Positions 44,460 through 54,521 of a DNA stretch of 64,000 bases are shown piece after piece. The stretch lies in contig JAKSMQ010000001.1 in the NCBI GenBank assembly GCA_024400565.1, positions 28,057-92,056 on the forward strand. Direction: 5' to 3'. Position numbers and translations under genes: made by a program. The notes below the pieces were generated by a model that searched no databases, was not told the DNA's origin, and saw only the letters and a program-made list of their open reading frames with translations. The first letter of the stretch is position 1, and each line of letters opens with the position of its first letter. This DNA is from Bacteroidales bacterium. GTDB taxonomy: Bacteria; Bacteroidota; Bacteroidia; Bacteroidales; P3.

Positions 44460-47400
44460 ATGAAAGCAAGAACAGCAACAAACAAGTATCGGTTTACCAC
44501 CTGGCTGAAGAGTCTGGTGGCGATAATGCTATTCTTGCTGACAACCGGCATAGCCATGGCTCAGGACGATGGCTGGCGTCCGTCCAACAAGACCGTCGTG
44601 GTTGAATATGATGCCAAAGACAACTCCTATGTCAAGATTACCAAGATAGGAGATATGGTCATCAGCCGCGAATACATGACCTTTGACGAATACCAGGAAT
44701 GGCAGATGGGACAGCTGATGCAGCAATTCTGGGATGACAAGAAGGCCAATTCCAAATCCGATATTGGAGGCGAAGGACTTCTGAGCAAGATTCCCGGATT
44801 TAGCGAAATAAGCCGCAAGCTGGCTGCTCTCGACGGAGAGCCCCTCATCAAGATTGAACCCACCGGAACGGCCGACCTTACCTTCCAGGGCATCTATACC
44901 CATACCGAAGACCCTAGCCGCGATGTGCGCCAACGTCGTCATTTCAATTTTGATTTCGACGAGAACCTCCAGCTTGGAATCAACGCCAAAATCGGCGATC
45001 TGTTCGACTTCAATCTTAACTGGAACACTCAGGCGACCTTCGATTTTGAGAACAAGATTAAGCTCAAATACGAAGGCAAAGAGGACGACATTCTCCAGCT
45101 TTTCGAAGCTGCCGACATTTCCTTCCCCCTCAATACCACCCTTATCAAGGGTAGTCAGCAGCTGATGGGATTCCACACCAAGCTCAAATTCGGACGGCTC
45201 ACTATCGATGCTGTACTGAGTCACAAGAACACAAGTACGGAGAATATGCAGATGCAGGGAGGAGCCAGTACCAAAGAATTTGAGATCAGGGCCGACGAAT
45301 ATGAGGAAAACCGACATTATTTCCTTGCCCAGTATTTCTACGACAACTACAACAAGGCTATGAGCACGTTGCCCATAGTCAACTCCAATATCAAGATTCT
45401 GCGAATGGAGGTTTGGCGTACCAATGTGGGTGCCGCCGTCACAAACAACCGAAACCTCCTTGCTCTTACAGATCTTGGCGAAGCCGACCCCTCCTCTACC
45501 ATCGTTACCGGTATCGGAGCCCATACAGGTGAGACAACAGTCAAGCCCACCAACTCGGCCAACAACCTCATCGCCAGCGGAACGGCCGGAAGCGCGCTCA
45601 TCAATACCTCCACCATACGAAGCATCAATAGCGTAACCTCTTATATGCAGGGATTGGGCCTCACAAGTGGTACCGACTACGAGAAGATTGAGAGCGCCCG
45701 TCTGCTCAACAGTTCCGAATACACCTACAACAGCCAGCTGGGTTTCATTTCGCTCTCCCAACCCCTTGCCAGCGACCAGATGCTTGCTGTTGCCTTTCAG
45801 TATCAGGTTATCGGAGACACAACCGTATACCAGGTAGGAGAGCTCACAACCGATGGTGTCAACGACCCCAACACTCTTGTCGTCAAGCTTCTCAAGAGTA
45901 CCAGCAATAACGTCCACAGCCCGATGTGGAAGCTGATGATGAAGAACGTATACTTCCTCAAAAGTACCCAGCTCAGCCGCGAGAATTTCCGTTTCAACGT
46001 ATTGTACGAGAGTCCCGAAAGCGGAGTAGGTATCGGATATTTTACCGAAGGTCCCAAGGAAGGGAAGCCCTTGATAGAGGTTCTTGGTCTCGACCGCATG
46101 GATGCTTCCATGAATTATTATCTCCCCGATGGTGTGTTCGACTGGATGGATAGCGCAGCCTATAAGGGTGGTACCATTCAGGCAAATAGCGGACGCATCT
46201 TCTTTCCTATGGTAGAGCCCTTCGGTAAGGACCTGAGGAAGATTCTGGGCGACGAACTTGCCGACCAATACTGTTTCGATTCGCTCTACACCATGACTCA
46301 GACCCTGGCCCGACAATATGCCGACAAGAACAAATTCTACCTCGAAGGATACTATAGCAGCTCTGTAAGCGGCGAAATCAGCCTTGGCTATAGCGTTACC
46401 CAAGGTAGCGTTACCGTAACAGCCGGAGGTATGCCCCTTATTGAGAACGTAGACTATACGGTAGACTACACTATGGGTACAGTACGAATCATCAACGAGA
46501 GCATTCTCTCTTCCGGCACACCCATAAGCGTCAGTAGCGAGAACAACTCGTTCAGTATGACCACGAAGGATCTAGTCGGAGCTCATCTCGATTATGAGTT
46601 CGCTCCAGAAATTCATCTGGGTGCCACCTTTATGAATCTGAGAGAGAAAGCCCTCACAACCAAAAACAACTTTGGAGAGGAGCCCACGAGCAACTCCATC
46701 TGGGGTCTTGACTTCAATTACAAACACGAAGTTCCTCTTATTACCAAGCTGGTCGACCTTCTTCCCGGCATACAAACCAAAGCCCCCTCTACCCTGACTT
46801 TCCAGGCCGAAGTAGCTCAATTCCTTCCCAGCATGGCCAATACCGGAGCCAACGAAAAGAATGTATCCTATATTGACGACTTCGAAGGCGCCGAAAGTAG
46901 TATAGACCTGCGTACACCCGGATTCTGGTTCCTGGCAAGCACGCCTCAGGACTATTCTTCATCCATGCCCATGTTCCCCGAATCTGCCATGGGAACGGGT
47001 CTTGCCTACGGAAAGAACAGAGCTCTCGTAGCATGGTATCGTATCGACAACCTCTTCTACAATGGTTCCAGCCCCGCAAATATCACACGCGAGGACTTAA
47101 GCCGCCCCTATGCTCGACGCATTCTTGAAACAGAAGTATTCCCCAACAAGCAGCATTCTGTGGGTGACCCCATGAATGTATACGAACTCAACCTAGCCTA
47201 TTATCCTTCCGAACGTGGTCCCTATAACTATGACGCGGCACCTACGCAATATAGTGCAGGCGTAAATGCCGACGGTTCCCTGGCTAATCCGGCCAGCCGC
47301 TGGGGAGGTATTATGCGACAGCTTGACTATACCGACTTCGAATCTCAGAATATAGAAACCATCGAGTTCTGGCTTATGGACCCCTTTATGGATCCTGTTA

Positions 47401-50400
47401 CCGGAGAGCACGATGACACCCGAACCGGAGGCAAGCTTTATTTCAACTTAGGCGACATCAGCGAGGATATTCTCCGTGACGGACGTAAGTTCTTTGAGAA
47501 TGGTATGCCTCCCAGCAACAACCCGGCCGACCTTGAACAGTATCCTGTCGACACTACCATATGGGGACGCGTTCCCAAGACCCAAAGTATCGTCAACGCC
47601 TTCGTCAACGAAGATGCAGCCCGAATGTATCAGGATATCGGATACGACGGACTGGGAAGTACCAACGGACTGGGTGACGAACAGAGTTTCTTTGCAGATT
47701 ATCTGCATGAGATTCAATTGTTACATGGTACCAGCTCTCAAGCTTACCAGATAGCCAGCAACGACCCCAGTACCGATAACTTCCGCTATTTTATCGACCC
47801 TGAATGGGACGCTCTTGATGCTAAGGTCAACGATCGCTATAAATACTATATGAACCCTGAGGGTAACTCAGCCTCACAGGAGAATTCTACAGGCGTTCGT
47901 ACCCAAGGTACGTCTATCCCCAACATAGAAGACATTAACAAGGACAATACCCTCAGCGAGGCTGAAAACTATTACGAATACGCCATCGACCTGCGTCCCG
48001 AAAAGATGCAGATCGGACAGAACCATATCGTGGATATACAAGAGGCAACCAACATCCAACTGGCAGATGGTACGATTGCCCCATCTGTACGCTGGTACCA
48101 GTTCAGCATTCCTATCCGAGAGCCAGACCGTACCGTGGGTAATCTTAACGGATTCCAGAGCATACGTTTCATGCGTATGTTCCTCAACGAATTCCAGGAT
48201 CCTATTATCTTACGTTTTGCTACCCTTGAACTTGTTTATGGTACCTGGCGCAAATATAGCGAGTCTTTGCTTCAGCCAGGAGATTATACTACCGGTTCAG
48301 ATGCCAACACTTCGTTCACCCTCAGCACCATCAACTACGAGGAGAATGGTTCACGTCAGCCTGTTCCCTATGTGCTGCCTCCAGGAATTGAACGTGAAGA
48401 ATGGTACAGCACAGGCAACTCCTATATCCAGCTCGACGAGCAGTCTGTATCTATGGACATCCAGGAGTTATCTTCTGGTGACGCAAGAGCCATCTACAGA
48501 AATTCCCAATACGACCTTCGCTACTATGGCAAGATGAAGATGTTCGTCCATGCTGAGAAGAAGTTTGAAGCCGACAATCTGCGCGACAACGACCTTTCTC
48601 TCTTTGTACGTTTGGGTAGCGATTTTACGAACAACTATTATGAGTATGAGGTTCCCCTCAAGTTCACTCCCTGGGGTACCCCATCCAGCGACCCGTATTC
48701 TATCTGGCCTACAGAGAACAACGTAGAGATTGACCTTACCAAGCTTGTTGACATCAAGACCAACCGTAATACCAAGATACGTTCGGGAGATTTGGAATAC
48801 AACTCAACAATGCTCTACTCCGAGTTTGTTGACGGCCACAAATATACCGTATTAGGAACACCCAACCTGGGTAAAGTCAAGGTCATTATGATTGGCGTCC
48901 GCAACCCTAAGAAAGAGACGCTTACCGACGGAAACGACATGTTGCCCAAGTCGGCAATAGTATGGATTAACGAATTACGACTCAGCGAATACCACAACAA
49001 GGGCGGATTCGCAGCCATGGCCCTTGCCCGTACCAATCTTGCCGACGTAGGAAGCCTGTCTCTGTACGGAAACTATACAACGGCTGGTTACGGAAATCTT
49101 GAGGATAATATCAACAAGCTTGAACTTATCAATAACCTGAAACTACAGAGTACCCTACAGTTTGAAGTAGGTCGATTCTTCCCCGAAGATTGGGGGGTCA
49201 AGATTCCTTTCTATCTTGATGTAAACAAAGATATCGGAAGTCCCGAATACAATCCTCTTGACCCTGATGTAATCCTCAAGGATGACCTCCGGACCTATCA
49301 GACCAAGGCCGAGCGAGACAGCATCAAACACATGACGCAACATCGCAAAACCACCACGAATCTTACCCTTACCAATATGCATAAAGAGCGTACAGGCAAA
49401 GGGGCGCTCAAACCTCATTTCTACGACATCGAGAACTTTGCTTTCTCCTATGCCTATAGCGGAGAACGTTCGAGCGACGACGATATTGATCACTTCAACA
49501 AGGACCAGCATCGAGGCGGTTTTACTTATAATTTCTCATTCTCCCAGCCCAAACAATTCAAGCCTTTTGAGAAATCAAAGACCTTCAAGGGCAAAAACTG
49601 GAAATTCATGCGCGACTTTAATCTCTATTACCAGCCACGCAGTTTCAATTTCGCAACCGAAGTATACCGCGACCGCGAGGAAACCCTCCTTCGCAATAAG
49701 GGCCAGGCACTTGTCATAATTAATCCTACCTATTTCAAGCAGTTTACCTGGCGACGCGACTATGGTTTCCAATACGATATTGCACGTAGTCTCAAGTTCC
49801 AATATGATGCAAATGCGAACGCACGTATAGACGAACCTCCCGGACTTGTAGAAACTCGTAGCGCTACCGACTCTATCTGGATGTCTATTCTTGATGGCGG
49901 AACCATGCAGAATTTCCGTCAGAATGTCAACATCTCCTGGGATGTTCCCGTAAGCAAGTTGCCCTATATGGACTTTTTGCGTATGCCCGTAACCTATCGC
50001 ACAACCTACAACTTCCTAGGAACAACACAGGCGCTTGCTTCACAGGGTTCTACCCTAACCAACTCTACTACCTTTAACGCGACTGTTACGGGTACTATGA
50101 CCAGCCTCTATAGCAAGTTCCCGCTCCTGAAGAAAGCTAACGCAAAAAGACCACCCAAGAAGGCAGACGACAAGAACAAGAAGGGTAAGGACAACGACAA
50201 GGATAAGAACAAGACTAACGAAAAACGCGGTCTGAAGGATTCGAAACAGACCGAGCGTGATGCCGCTATTGCAGACTCCTTGCGTCGTGAGGAAATCAAA
50301 GAGATGTGGCGACAGGTAGGATACTTTGGTCTTCGCCTGGCTACAAGCCTCAAGTCGTTCAACATGCAAGCCAATATTACAAGCGGCTCGCGCGTGGCAG

Positions 50401-51704
50401 GATATATGGGAGAGCCCTCAATACTTGGTCTTGACCCATCCAATTTCTGGACTCCAGGTCTGGGATTTGTTCTCGGAAGTAGCGAAAGTATTGTAGACAA
50501 TCTCCGCAACAACGACCTGTTGTCGCGTGATTCTCTGATGAATGCTCCTCATCAGAACAATCTCAACCGCGTATTGTCCCTCCAGGCTGCCCTCGAGCCT
50601 ATCCGCGACATGAAGATAGACATTACCTGTACGCTGAGCTACTCCTCCAACGAACAATTCTACTACAAGTATTCGTCGATCCTTGATATGGTTGACGGAC
50701 CTTTATCATACACCATGACAGGCTCTTATACCACAACAGCCTGGTCATTCCGTACCGCCTTCCGCAATAGCGACGACCTCTTCCACGAGTTCCTCGACAA
50801 CAGAATGATAGTTGCCGAACGCCTGGCTGGTATGAATTCTGACTCCTATTGCGACAACTATCTGCTCGACACCATGAATGGCCAATACTATCCGGCCGGA
50901 TATGGCGCCAACCAGCAGACCGTGCTTCTGACCTCCTTCCTTTCAGCCTATATGGGCGGAAGCGCAAGCACACGGAGTTTCTCGCCCTTCTTCAGTCTGC
51001 CTCTTCCCAACTGGAGCCTTAACTACAACGGTCTCAGCAAGATTGAATTCCTGCGCAAGTGGTTTACCAACATCAGCATCTCCCATCGTTATTCCTCGAC
51101 CTATAGCATAGGAAGTTTCTATACAGACGCAGCCCTCTCGGCTGCACGAGGCACTTACGACTATGGTTCGGAAAGCATAATTAACTCAAGCGGAGATTTT
51201 ATAGCCCCTGTCAGCATGGAGGGAATCACAATTGCCGAGCAATTCAACCCTCTCCTCAAGCTATCGGTAAGCATGGTTAACTCCTTGCAGTTCAATCTCT
51301 CAATACAGAAGAACCGCAACCTCCAACTCAGTTTCTCCAACAACCAGCTGACCGAAACGACACGCGATGGAGTAACCTTCGGAGGCGGTTATCGTTTCAA
51401 GGATGTAGAAATCCATCTTAAGGCCGGCGGCAAGCCCCGCGACCTCAAGAGCGATGTGCTCATCCAGCTCAATCTTACCTACAACAACAACAAGACCCTC
51501 ATCCGCAAGATTAACCAGGGTACCGACCAGATAACCAGCGGCTCGCAGGTATGGATGGCCGAGATTTCGGGCGAATATGCCGTATCGTCTTCCATTACGG
51601 TAAAAGCCTTCTTCCAGACCAATATCAACACGCCATACATCTCCAACTCCTACCCCAACAGTACCACAAAGGGCGGTATCACAATCCGTTTCGCCCTCCA
51701 GTAA
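44460..51704 (+). CDS. sprA: T9SS outer-membrane translocon SprA/Sov
   Basis: 2414 residues, the largest gene in the window. SprA forms the very large beta-barrel pore of the type IX secretion system. The signal peptide ends near residue 35 (IAMAQ). SprA-type features include TADLTFQGIYTHTEDPS-like opening strands, GINAKIGDLFDFNLNWNTQA, many amphipathic beta strands, and a charged Lys/Asp/Glu-rich insertion at about residues 1900-1940. The C-terminal barrel ends in GGITIRFALQ. The length matches known SprA/Sov proteins (about 2400-2500). It is the machine expected to export the C10 protease at 20079. Other T9SS core genes are not in the window. Confidence 0.96.
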   Translation: MKARTATNKYRFTTWLKSLVAIMLFLLTTGIAMAQDDGWRPSNKTVVVEYDAKDNSYVKITKIGDMVISREYMTFDEYQEWQMGQLMQQFWDDKKANSKSDIGGEGLLSKIPGFSEISRKLAALDGEPLIKIEPTGTADLTFQGIYTHTEDPSRDVRQRRHFNFDFDENLQLGINAKIGDLFDFNLNWNTQATFDFENKIKLKYEGKEDDILQLFEAADISFPLNTTLIKGSQQLMGFHTKLKFGRLTIDAVLSHKNTSTENMQMQGGASTKEFEIRADEYEENRHYFLAQYFYDNYNKAMSTLPIVNSNIKILRMEVWRTNVGAAVTNNRNLLALTDLGEADPSSTIVTGIGAHTGETTVKPTNSANNLIASGTAGSALINTSTIRSINSVTSYMQGLGLTSGTDYEKIESARLLNSSEYTYNSQLGFISLSQPLASDQMLAVAFQYQVIGDTTVYQVGELTTDGVNDPNTLVVKLLKSTSNNVHSPMWKLMMKNVYFLKSTQLSRENFRFNVLYESPESGVGIGYFTEGPKEGKPLIEVLGLDRMDASMNYYLPDGVFDWMDSAAYKGGTIQANSGRIFFPMVEPFGKDLRKILGDELADQYCFDSLYTMTQTLARQYADKNKFYLEGYYSSSVSGEISLGYSVTQGSVTVTAGGMPLIENVDYTVDYTMGTVRIINESILSSGTPISVSSENNSFSMTTKDLVGAHLDYEFAPEIHLGATFMNLREKALTTKNNFGEEPTSNSIWGLDFNYKHEVPLITKLVDLLPGIQTKAPSTLTFQAEVAQFLPSMANTGANEKNVSYIDDFEGAESSIDLRTPGFWFLASTPQDYSSSMPMFPESAMGTGLAYGKNRALVAWYRIDNLFYNGSSPANITREDLSRPYARRILETEVFPNKQHSVGDPMNVYELNLAYYPSERGPYNYDAAPTQYSAGVNADGSLANPASRWGGIMRQLDYTDFESQNIETIEFWLMDPFMDPVTGEHDDTRTGGKLYFNLGDISEDILRDGRKFFENGMPPSNNPADLEQYPVDTTIWGRVPKTQSIVNAFVNEDAARMYQDIGYDGLGSTNGLGDEQSFFADYLHEIQLLHGTSSQAYQIASNDPSTDNFRYFIDPEWDALDAKVNDRYKYYMNPEGNSASQENSTGVRTQGTSIPNIEDINKDNTLSEAENYYEYAIDLRPEKMQIGQNHIVDIQEATNIQLADGTIAPSVRWYQFSIPIREPDRTVGNLNGFQSIRFMRMFLNEFQDPIILRFATLELVYGTWRKYSESLLQPGDYTTGSDANTSFTLSTINYEENGSRQPVPYVLPPGIEREEWYSTGNSYIQLDEQSVSMDIQELSSGDARAIYRNSQYDLRYYGKMKMFVHAEKKFEADNLRDNDLSLFVRLGSDFTNNYYEYEVPLKFTPWGTPSSDPYSIWPTENNVEIDLTKLVDIKTNRNTKIRSGDLEYNSTMLYSEFVDGHKYTVLGTPNLGKVKVIMIGVRNPKKETLTDGNDMLPKSAIVWINELRLSEYHNKGGFAAMALARTNLADVGSLSLYGNYTTAGYGNLEDNINKLELINNLKLQSTLQFEVGRFFPEDWGVKIPFYLDVNKDIGSPEYNPLDPDVILKDDLRTYQTKAERDSIKHMTQHRKTTTNLTLTNMHKERTGKGALKPHFYDIENFAFSYAYSGERSSDDDIDHFNKDQHRGGFTYNFSFSQPKQFKPFEKSKTFKGKNWKFMRDFNLYYQPRSFNFATEVYRDREETLLRNKGQALVIINPTYFKQFTWRRDYGFQYDIARSLKFQYDANANARIDEPPGLVETRSATDSIWMSILDGGTMQNFRQNVNISWDVPVSKLPYMDFLRMPVTYRTTYNFLGTTQALASQGSTLTNSTTFNATVTGTMTSLYSKFPLLKKANAKRPPKKADDKNKKGKDNDKDKNKTNEKRGLKDSKQTERDAAIADSLRREEIKEMWRQVGYFGLRLATSLKSFNMQANITSGSRVAGYMGEPSILGLDPSNFWTPGLGFVLGSSESIVDNLRNNDLLSRDSLMNAPHQNNLNRVLSLQAALEPIRDMKIDITCTLSYSSNEQFYYKYSSILDMVDGPLSYTMTGSYTTTAWSFRTAFRNSDDLFHEFLDNRMIVAERLAGMNSDSYCDNYLLDTMNGQYYPAGYGANQQTVLLTSFLSAYMGGSASTRSFSPFFSLPLPNWSLNYNGLSKIEFLRKWFTNISISHRYSSTYSIGSFYTDAALSAARGTYDYGSESIINSSGDFIAPVSMEGITIAEQFNPLLKLSVSMVNSLQFNLSIQKNRNLQLSFSNNQLTETTRDGVTFGGGYRFKDVEIHLKAGGKPRDLKSDVLIQLNLTYNNNKTLIRKINQGTDQITSGSQVWMAEISGEYAVSSSITVKAFFQTNINTPYISNSYPNSTTKGGITIRFALQ

Positions 51705-51800
51705 TCGGTTTTTATCCATGGATGGTTGGACAATAGAAAAGGGATAAAAGAAGATTCATGGAAGGGATTGCGAAAGATTAGAAGGACGTAAACATTACTC

Positions 51801-51942
51801 AAATACCACCTAACGTCGGCATAGCGTCCACATAAGGTCGACTTTTTAGCCAAATTGTAGAGGTAATGTGGACGCAACATGGACGCTATGTGGACGCTAT
51901 GTGGACGCTATGTGGACGCTACATGGACGCTACAAGGACTCT
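51801..51942. repeat. Inverted array C of 11-nt units
   Basis: Left units AAATACCACCT (51801), AACGTCGGCAT (51812), AGCGTCCACAT (51823), AAGGTCGACTT (51834). A 21-nt core (51845-51865) follows. The right arm has seven contiguous units from 51866: ATGTGGACGCA, ACATGGACGCT, three ATGTGGACGCT, ACATGGACGCT and ACAAGGACTCT. It lies between sprA and the TPR gene; the rest of that 444-bp gap holds no gene. Confidence 0.8.
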
Positions 51943-52148
51943 AGAGCAGGTCTGCAAAACGAATATCGGGCATTCATACGGGCCTTGGTTCCCGCATTTC
52001 CGGTAATAATTATTTGTGGAAAAATGCTTTATAATGCCGCCTATAAATAAATCTTGTACTATATGCAATAATATAGAAACAACGTCGTTAATAAATAATA
52101 GAGAAAGTAACCCCCGTTTTTGAAAAAGACACACTAACCATACTACTG

Positions 52149-53549
52149 ATGACCGACCGTTTCAAAGATTACAACGCTGAAGTGAAAGAGCTGGTTCTTG
52201 ACTTTGAGGAGATGCAGCGTCGCGGAGAGCGGCACTATTTCGATGTAGACCAACTCTCAATCATCATTGATTACTATATTGAGACCTACGACTACGAACA
52301 ATTCCAGAACGCTGTAATCTTTGCAGAAAGTCTGTATCCCAACGCCAACCCCATCCGCCTGCGCCGGTCTCACCTTCTCTGCTCGCGCGAAAAGTTCAAG
52401 GAGTCCCTTGTGATACTTCAGGACCTTGAGCGCCAGGAGCCCGACAATACCGACGTAATGTATGCCCTTGGGGCTGTATATAGCGCGCTCAATAATCCCC
52501 GCAAGTCAATACGCTATTTCCAGAAAGCCGCAACCGACGGACGCGAGCTGAATGCCGTCTACGGCAACATAGGCGACGAATATGCCCGCCTGGGAGAAGA
52601 CCGCGAAGCGATAGGATACTACAAACGCGCCCTCAAGGCAAATCCCAAAGACGAGCGGGTAATCTACAACCTGTTTGAGACCTTCGAATCGGCCGAAATG
52701 AATCTCCAGGGCATTACCTTCTTTGACGCCTTTGTGGGAGAAAACCCCTTTAGCGTTCCCGCATGGTATTGTCTGGGAATGCTCTATAAGGAGGAGAATC
52801 TCTACGAGCGTGCCGTCGACGCATTCGAATACGTTATCGCCATCGACCCTACCTTCAAGGATGCCTATCTGCAGAAAACAGACATCCTCAACGAGATGGG
52901 CGATACCAAGGGTGCCGTACAGTCGCTCCACGAGGCTATGCCCTACGTGGATGATCAGGCCGCCCTCAACGGGGCTATCGGAGCATGCTACATGGAGGGA
53001 AAGAACTATGAGACAGCTCTCATCTATTTCAGGAAGGCAGCCGAGATGGACCCCTCGAGCGGGAGAGTGATGATGGCTATTGCCGGATGCTATGCCCAGC
53101 TGGGTGACAATTTCAACGCGCTTGACTACATTGAGCGTTCCTTCAAAGAATGTCCCGACGAGCCTTCGCTCCTCTTTGACGCAGCTTCTATCTACAAACG
53201 ATTCGACAAAATAGACCTTGCTACCGAATGCTACGAGAAAGGACTGGAGCTGAATCCCTTCAACGACCGCGCCTGGATTGACTATGCCGACATGATGATA
53301 GGTATTGACGACTATAGGACAGCAACTGAGATTCTGGAACGCGGACTGGTAAACTGCGAAGAACCCCTTTGCTTCAACCAGCGACTGGCTGTCTGCTGTT
53401 TCATTACCAACCAGCGCAATCTGATGTTCAACGCCATCCGGGCTGTTGCAATAGAAGACATCAACAGTCTCGATACCATATTGAGAGTCTGCCCCACGAT
53501 GCGCGAAGATATTGAGGTGATGGACCTTATCAGCAGCTATCTGAAATAG
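52149..53549 (+). CDS. Tetratricopeptide repeat protein
   Basis: 466 residues, cytosolic (no signal), made almost wholly of TPR units of 34 residues (for example VMYALGAVYSALNNPRKSIR, ERVIYNLFETFESAEMNLQG, NDRAWIDYADMMIGIDDYRT). TPRs are protein-binding scaffolds; the partner is unknown. It is followed by the DedA gene after 29 nt, so the two are likely an operon. Confidence 0.9.
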   Translation: MTDRFKDYNAEVKELVLDFEEMQRRGERHYFDVDQLSIIIDYYIETYDYEQFQNAVIFAESLYPNANPIRLRRSHLLCSREKFKESLVILQDLERQEPDNTDVMYALGAVYSALNNPRKSIRYFQKAATDGRELNAVYGNIGDEYARLGEDREAIGYYKRALKANPKDERVIYNLFETFESAEMNLQGITFFDAFVGENPFSVPAWYCLGMLYKEENLYERAVDAFEYVIAIDPTFKDAYLQKTDILNEMGDTKGAVQSLHEAMPYVDDQAALNGAIGACYMEGKNYETALIYFRKAAEMDPSSGRVMMAIAGCYAQLGDNFNALDYIERSFKECPDEPSLLFDAASIYKRFDKIDLATECYEKGLELNPFNDRAWIDYADMMIGIDDYRTATEILERGLVNCEEPLCFNQRLAVCCFITNQRNLMFNAIRAVAIEDINSLDTILRVCPTMREDIEVMDLISSYLK

Positions 53550-53578
53550 ACCCTTCCAATAAGAATAAAACACAACCT

Positions 53579-54379
53579 ATGAAACATAAATTACTCTCTC
53601 TTCTTCTGCTGGTTTTCATGACCACGACCGTCATAGCCCAGACCGACAGTATAGCCACCCAGGATCAGGTTGCCAATACCGAGCAGGCAATTGCCGACAC
53701 ACTCTCCCGACAGGCATCCGATACTAACCAATCCTGGTTCAAGAATACGGTTTCAAATGTAACCGACTGGTACAATGCCAATATGAACTACTATACCGTG
53801 GCAGGTCTGATGACTATTGAGAGTTCTTTCATTCCCTTCCCATCCGAGATAGTAATTCCTCCAGCCGTGTATGCTTCTGAAAAGTGTTCTTCGCCCATGA
53901 AAGTATGGCTCATTGTGCTTTTCGGAACAATAGGCGCTATGCTGGGAGCATTCATCAACTACTATCTTTCACGCTGGCTGGGCAGACCCGTCATATACAA
54001 ATTTGTCGACAGCAAGGTAGGACACCTCTTCCTGCTCAGCGCCGAGAAGATGGAGAAAGCCGAAGCCTATTTCAACAAACACGGAAACATATCTACCCTC
54101 GTGGGCCGTATGGTTCCTGTTGTACGCCAGCTTATCTCCATTCCTGCCGGTCTCTCCCGAATGAACGTGGGCGCTTTCGCACTCTTCACCTTTGTCGGAG
54201 CCTTTGCATGGAACTGTATCCTTGGTCTGATAGGATGGCTGGCTTATCGTGCAGGAACCCTCTCTGTAGTGAAAGAATATAGCGACACCATCTCCTACAT
54301 CCTGGCCGGAGTCGTCGGCCTGGTTATCGTGTGGATTGTCGTTAAGAAAATCCTGAAGAAGCGCAACAACAAGCAATAA
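53579..54379 (+). CDS. DedA-family inner-membrane protein
   Basis: 266 residues. An N-terminal hydrophobic segment resembling a signal peptide (cleavage near VIAQ) precedes a Gln/Thr/Asp-rich linker, then the DedA/VTT core with ESSFIPFPSEIVIPPAVYAS, GAMLGAFINYYLSRWLGRP, STLVGRMVPVVRQLISIPAG and two further membrane helices with a Lys-rich tail. DedA proteins move undecaprenyl phosphate or phosphatidylethanolamine across the membrane. The extra N-terminal export signal is unusual for this family. Confidence 0.9.
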   Translation: MKHKLLSLLLLVFMTTTVIAQTDSIATQDQVANTEQAIADTLSRQASDTNQSWFKNTVSNVTDWYNANMNYYTVAGLMTIESSFIPFPSEIVIPPAVYASEKCSSPMKVWLIVLFGTIGAMLGAFINYYLSRWLGRPVIYKFVDSKVGHLFLLSAEKMEKAEAYFNKHGNISTLVGRMVPVVRQLISIPAGLSRMNVGAFALFTFVGAFAWNCILGLIGWLAYRAGTLSVVKEYSDTISYILAGVVGLVIVWIVVKKILKKRNNKQ

Positions 54380-54384
54380 AACCC

Positions 54385-54519
54385 ATGAAGACTGACAGAC
54401 TGTTCAATCGTGACGACCGCCCGTTGCCTCCCAAGGGATGCAGCTGGGCATTCTATCTGTTTCTGCTCGTCATCATCCTTGTACTCCTGATCAGTTATTT
54501 CTACTACAAACAAGCATAG
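54385..54519 (+). CDS. Small single-pass membrane protein
   Basis: 44 residues: a charged N-terminus (KTDRLFNRDDRPLPPKG) and one strongly hydrophobic helix (FYLFLLVIILVLLISYFYY). It starts 5 nt after the DedA stop and ends 2 nt before the sufS ATG, so it sits tightly inside the operon, which supports it being real. Function unknown. Confidence 0.65.
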   Translation: MKTDRLFNRDDRPLPPKGCSWAFYLFLLVIILVLLISYFYYKQA

Positions 54520-54521
54520 AC

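Noticed and set aside
44460-51704. sprA as two or more fused genes
   Set aside because: The frame is continuous, the length is normal for SprA/Sov, and the charged insertion near nt 50140-50300 is tolerated variation.
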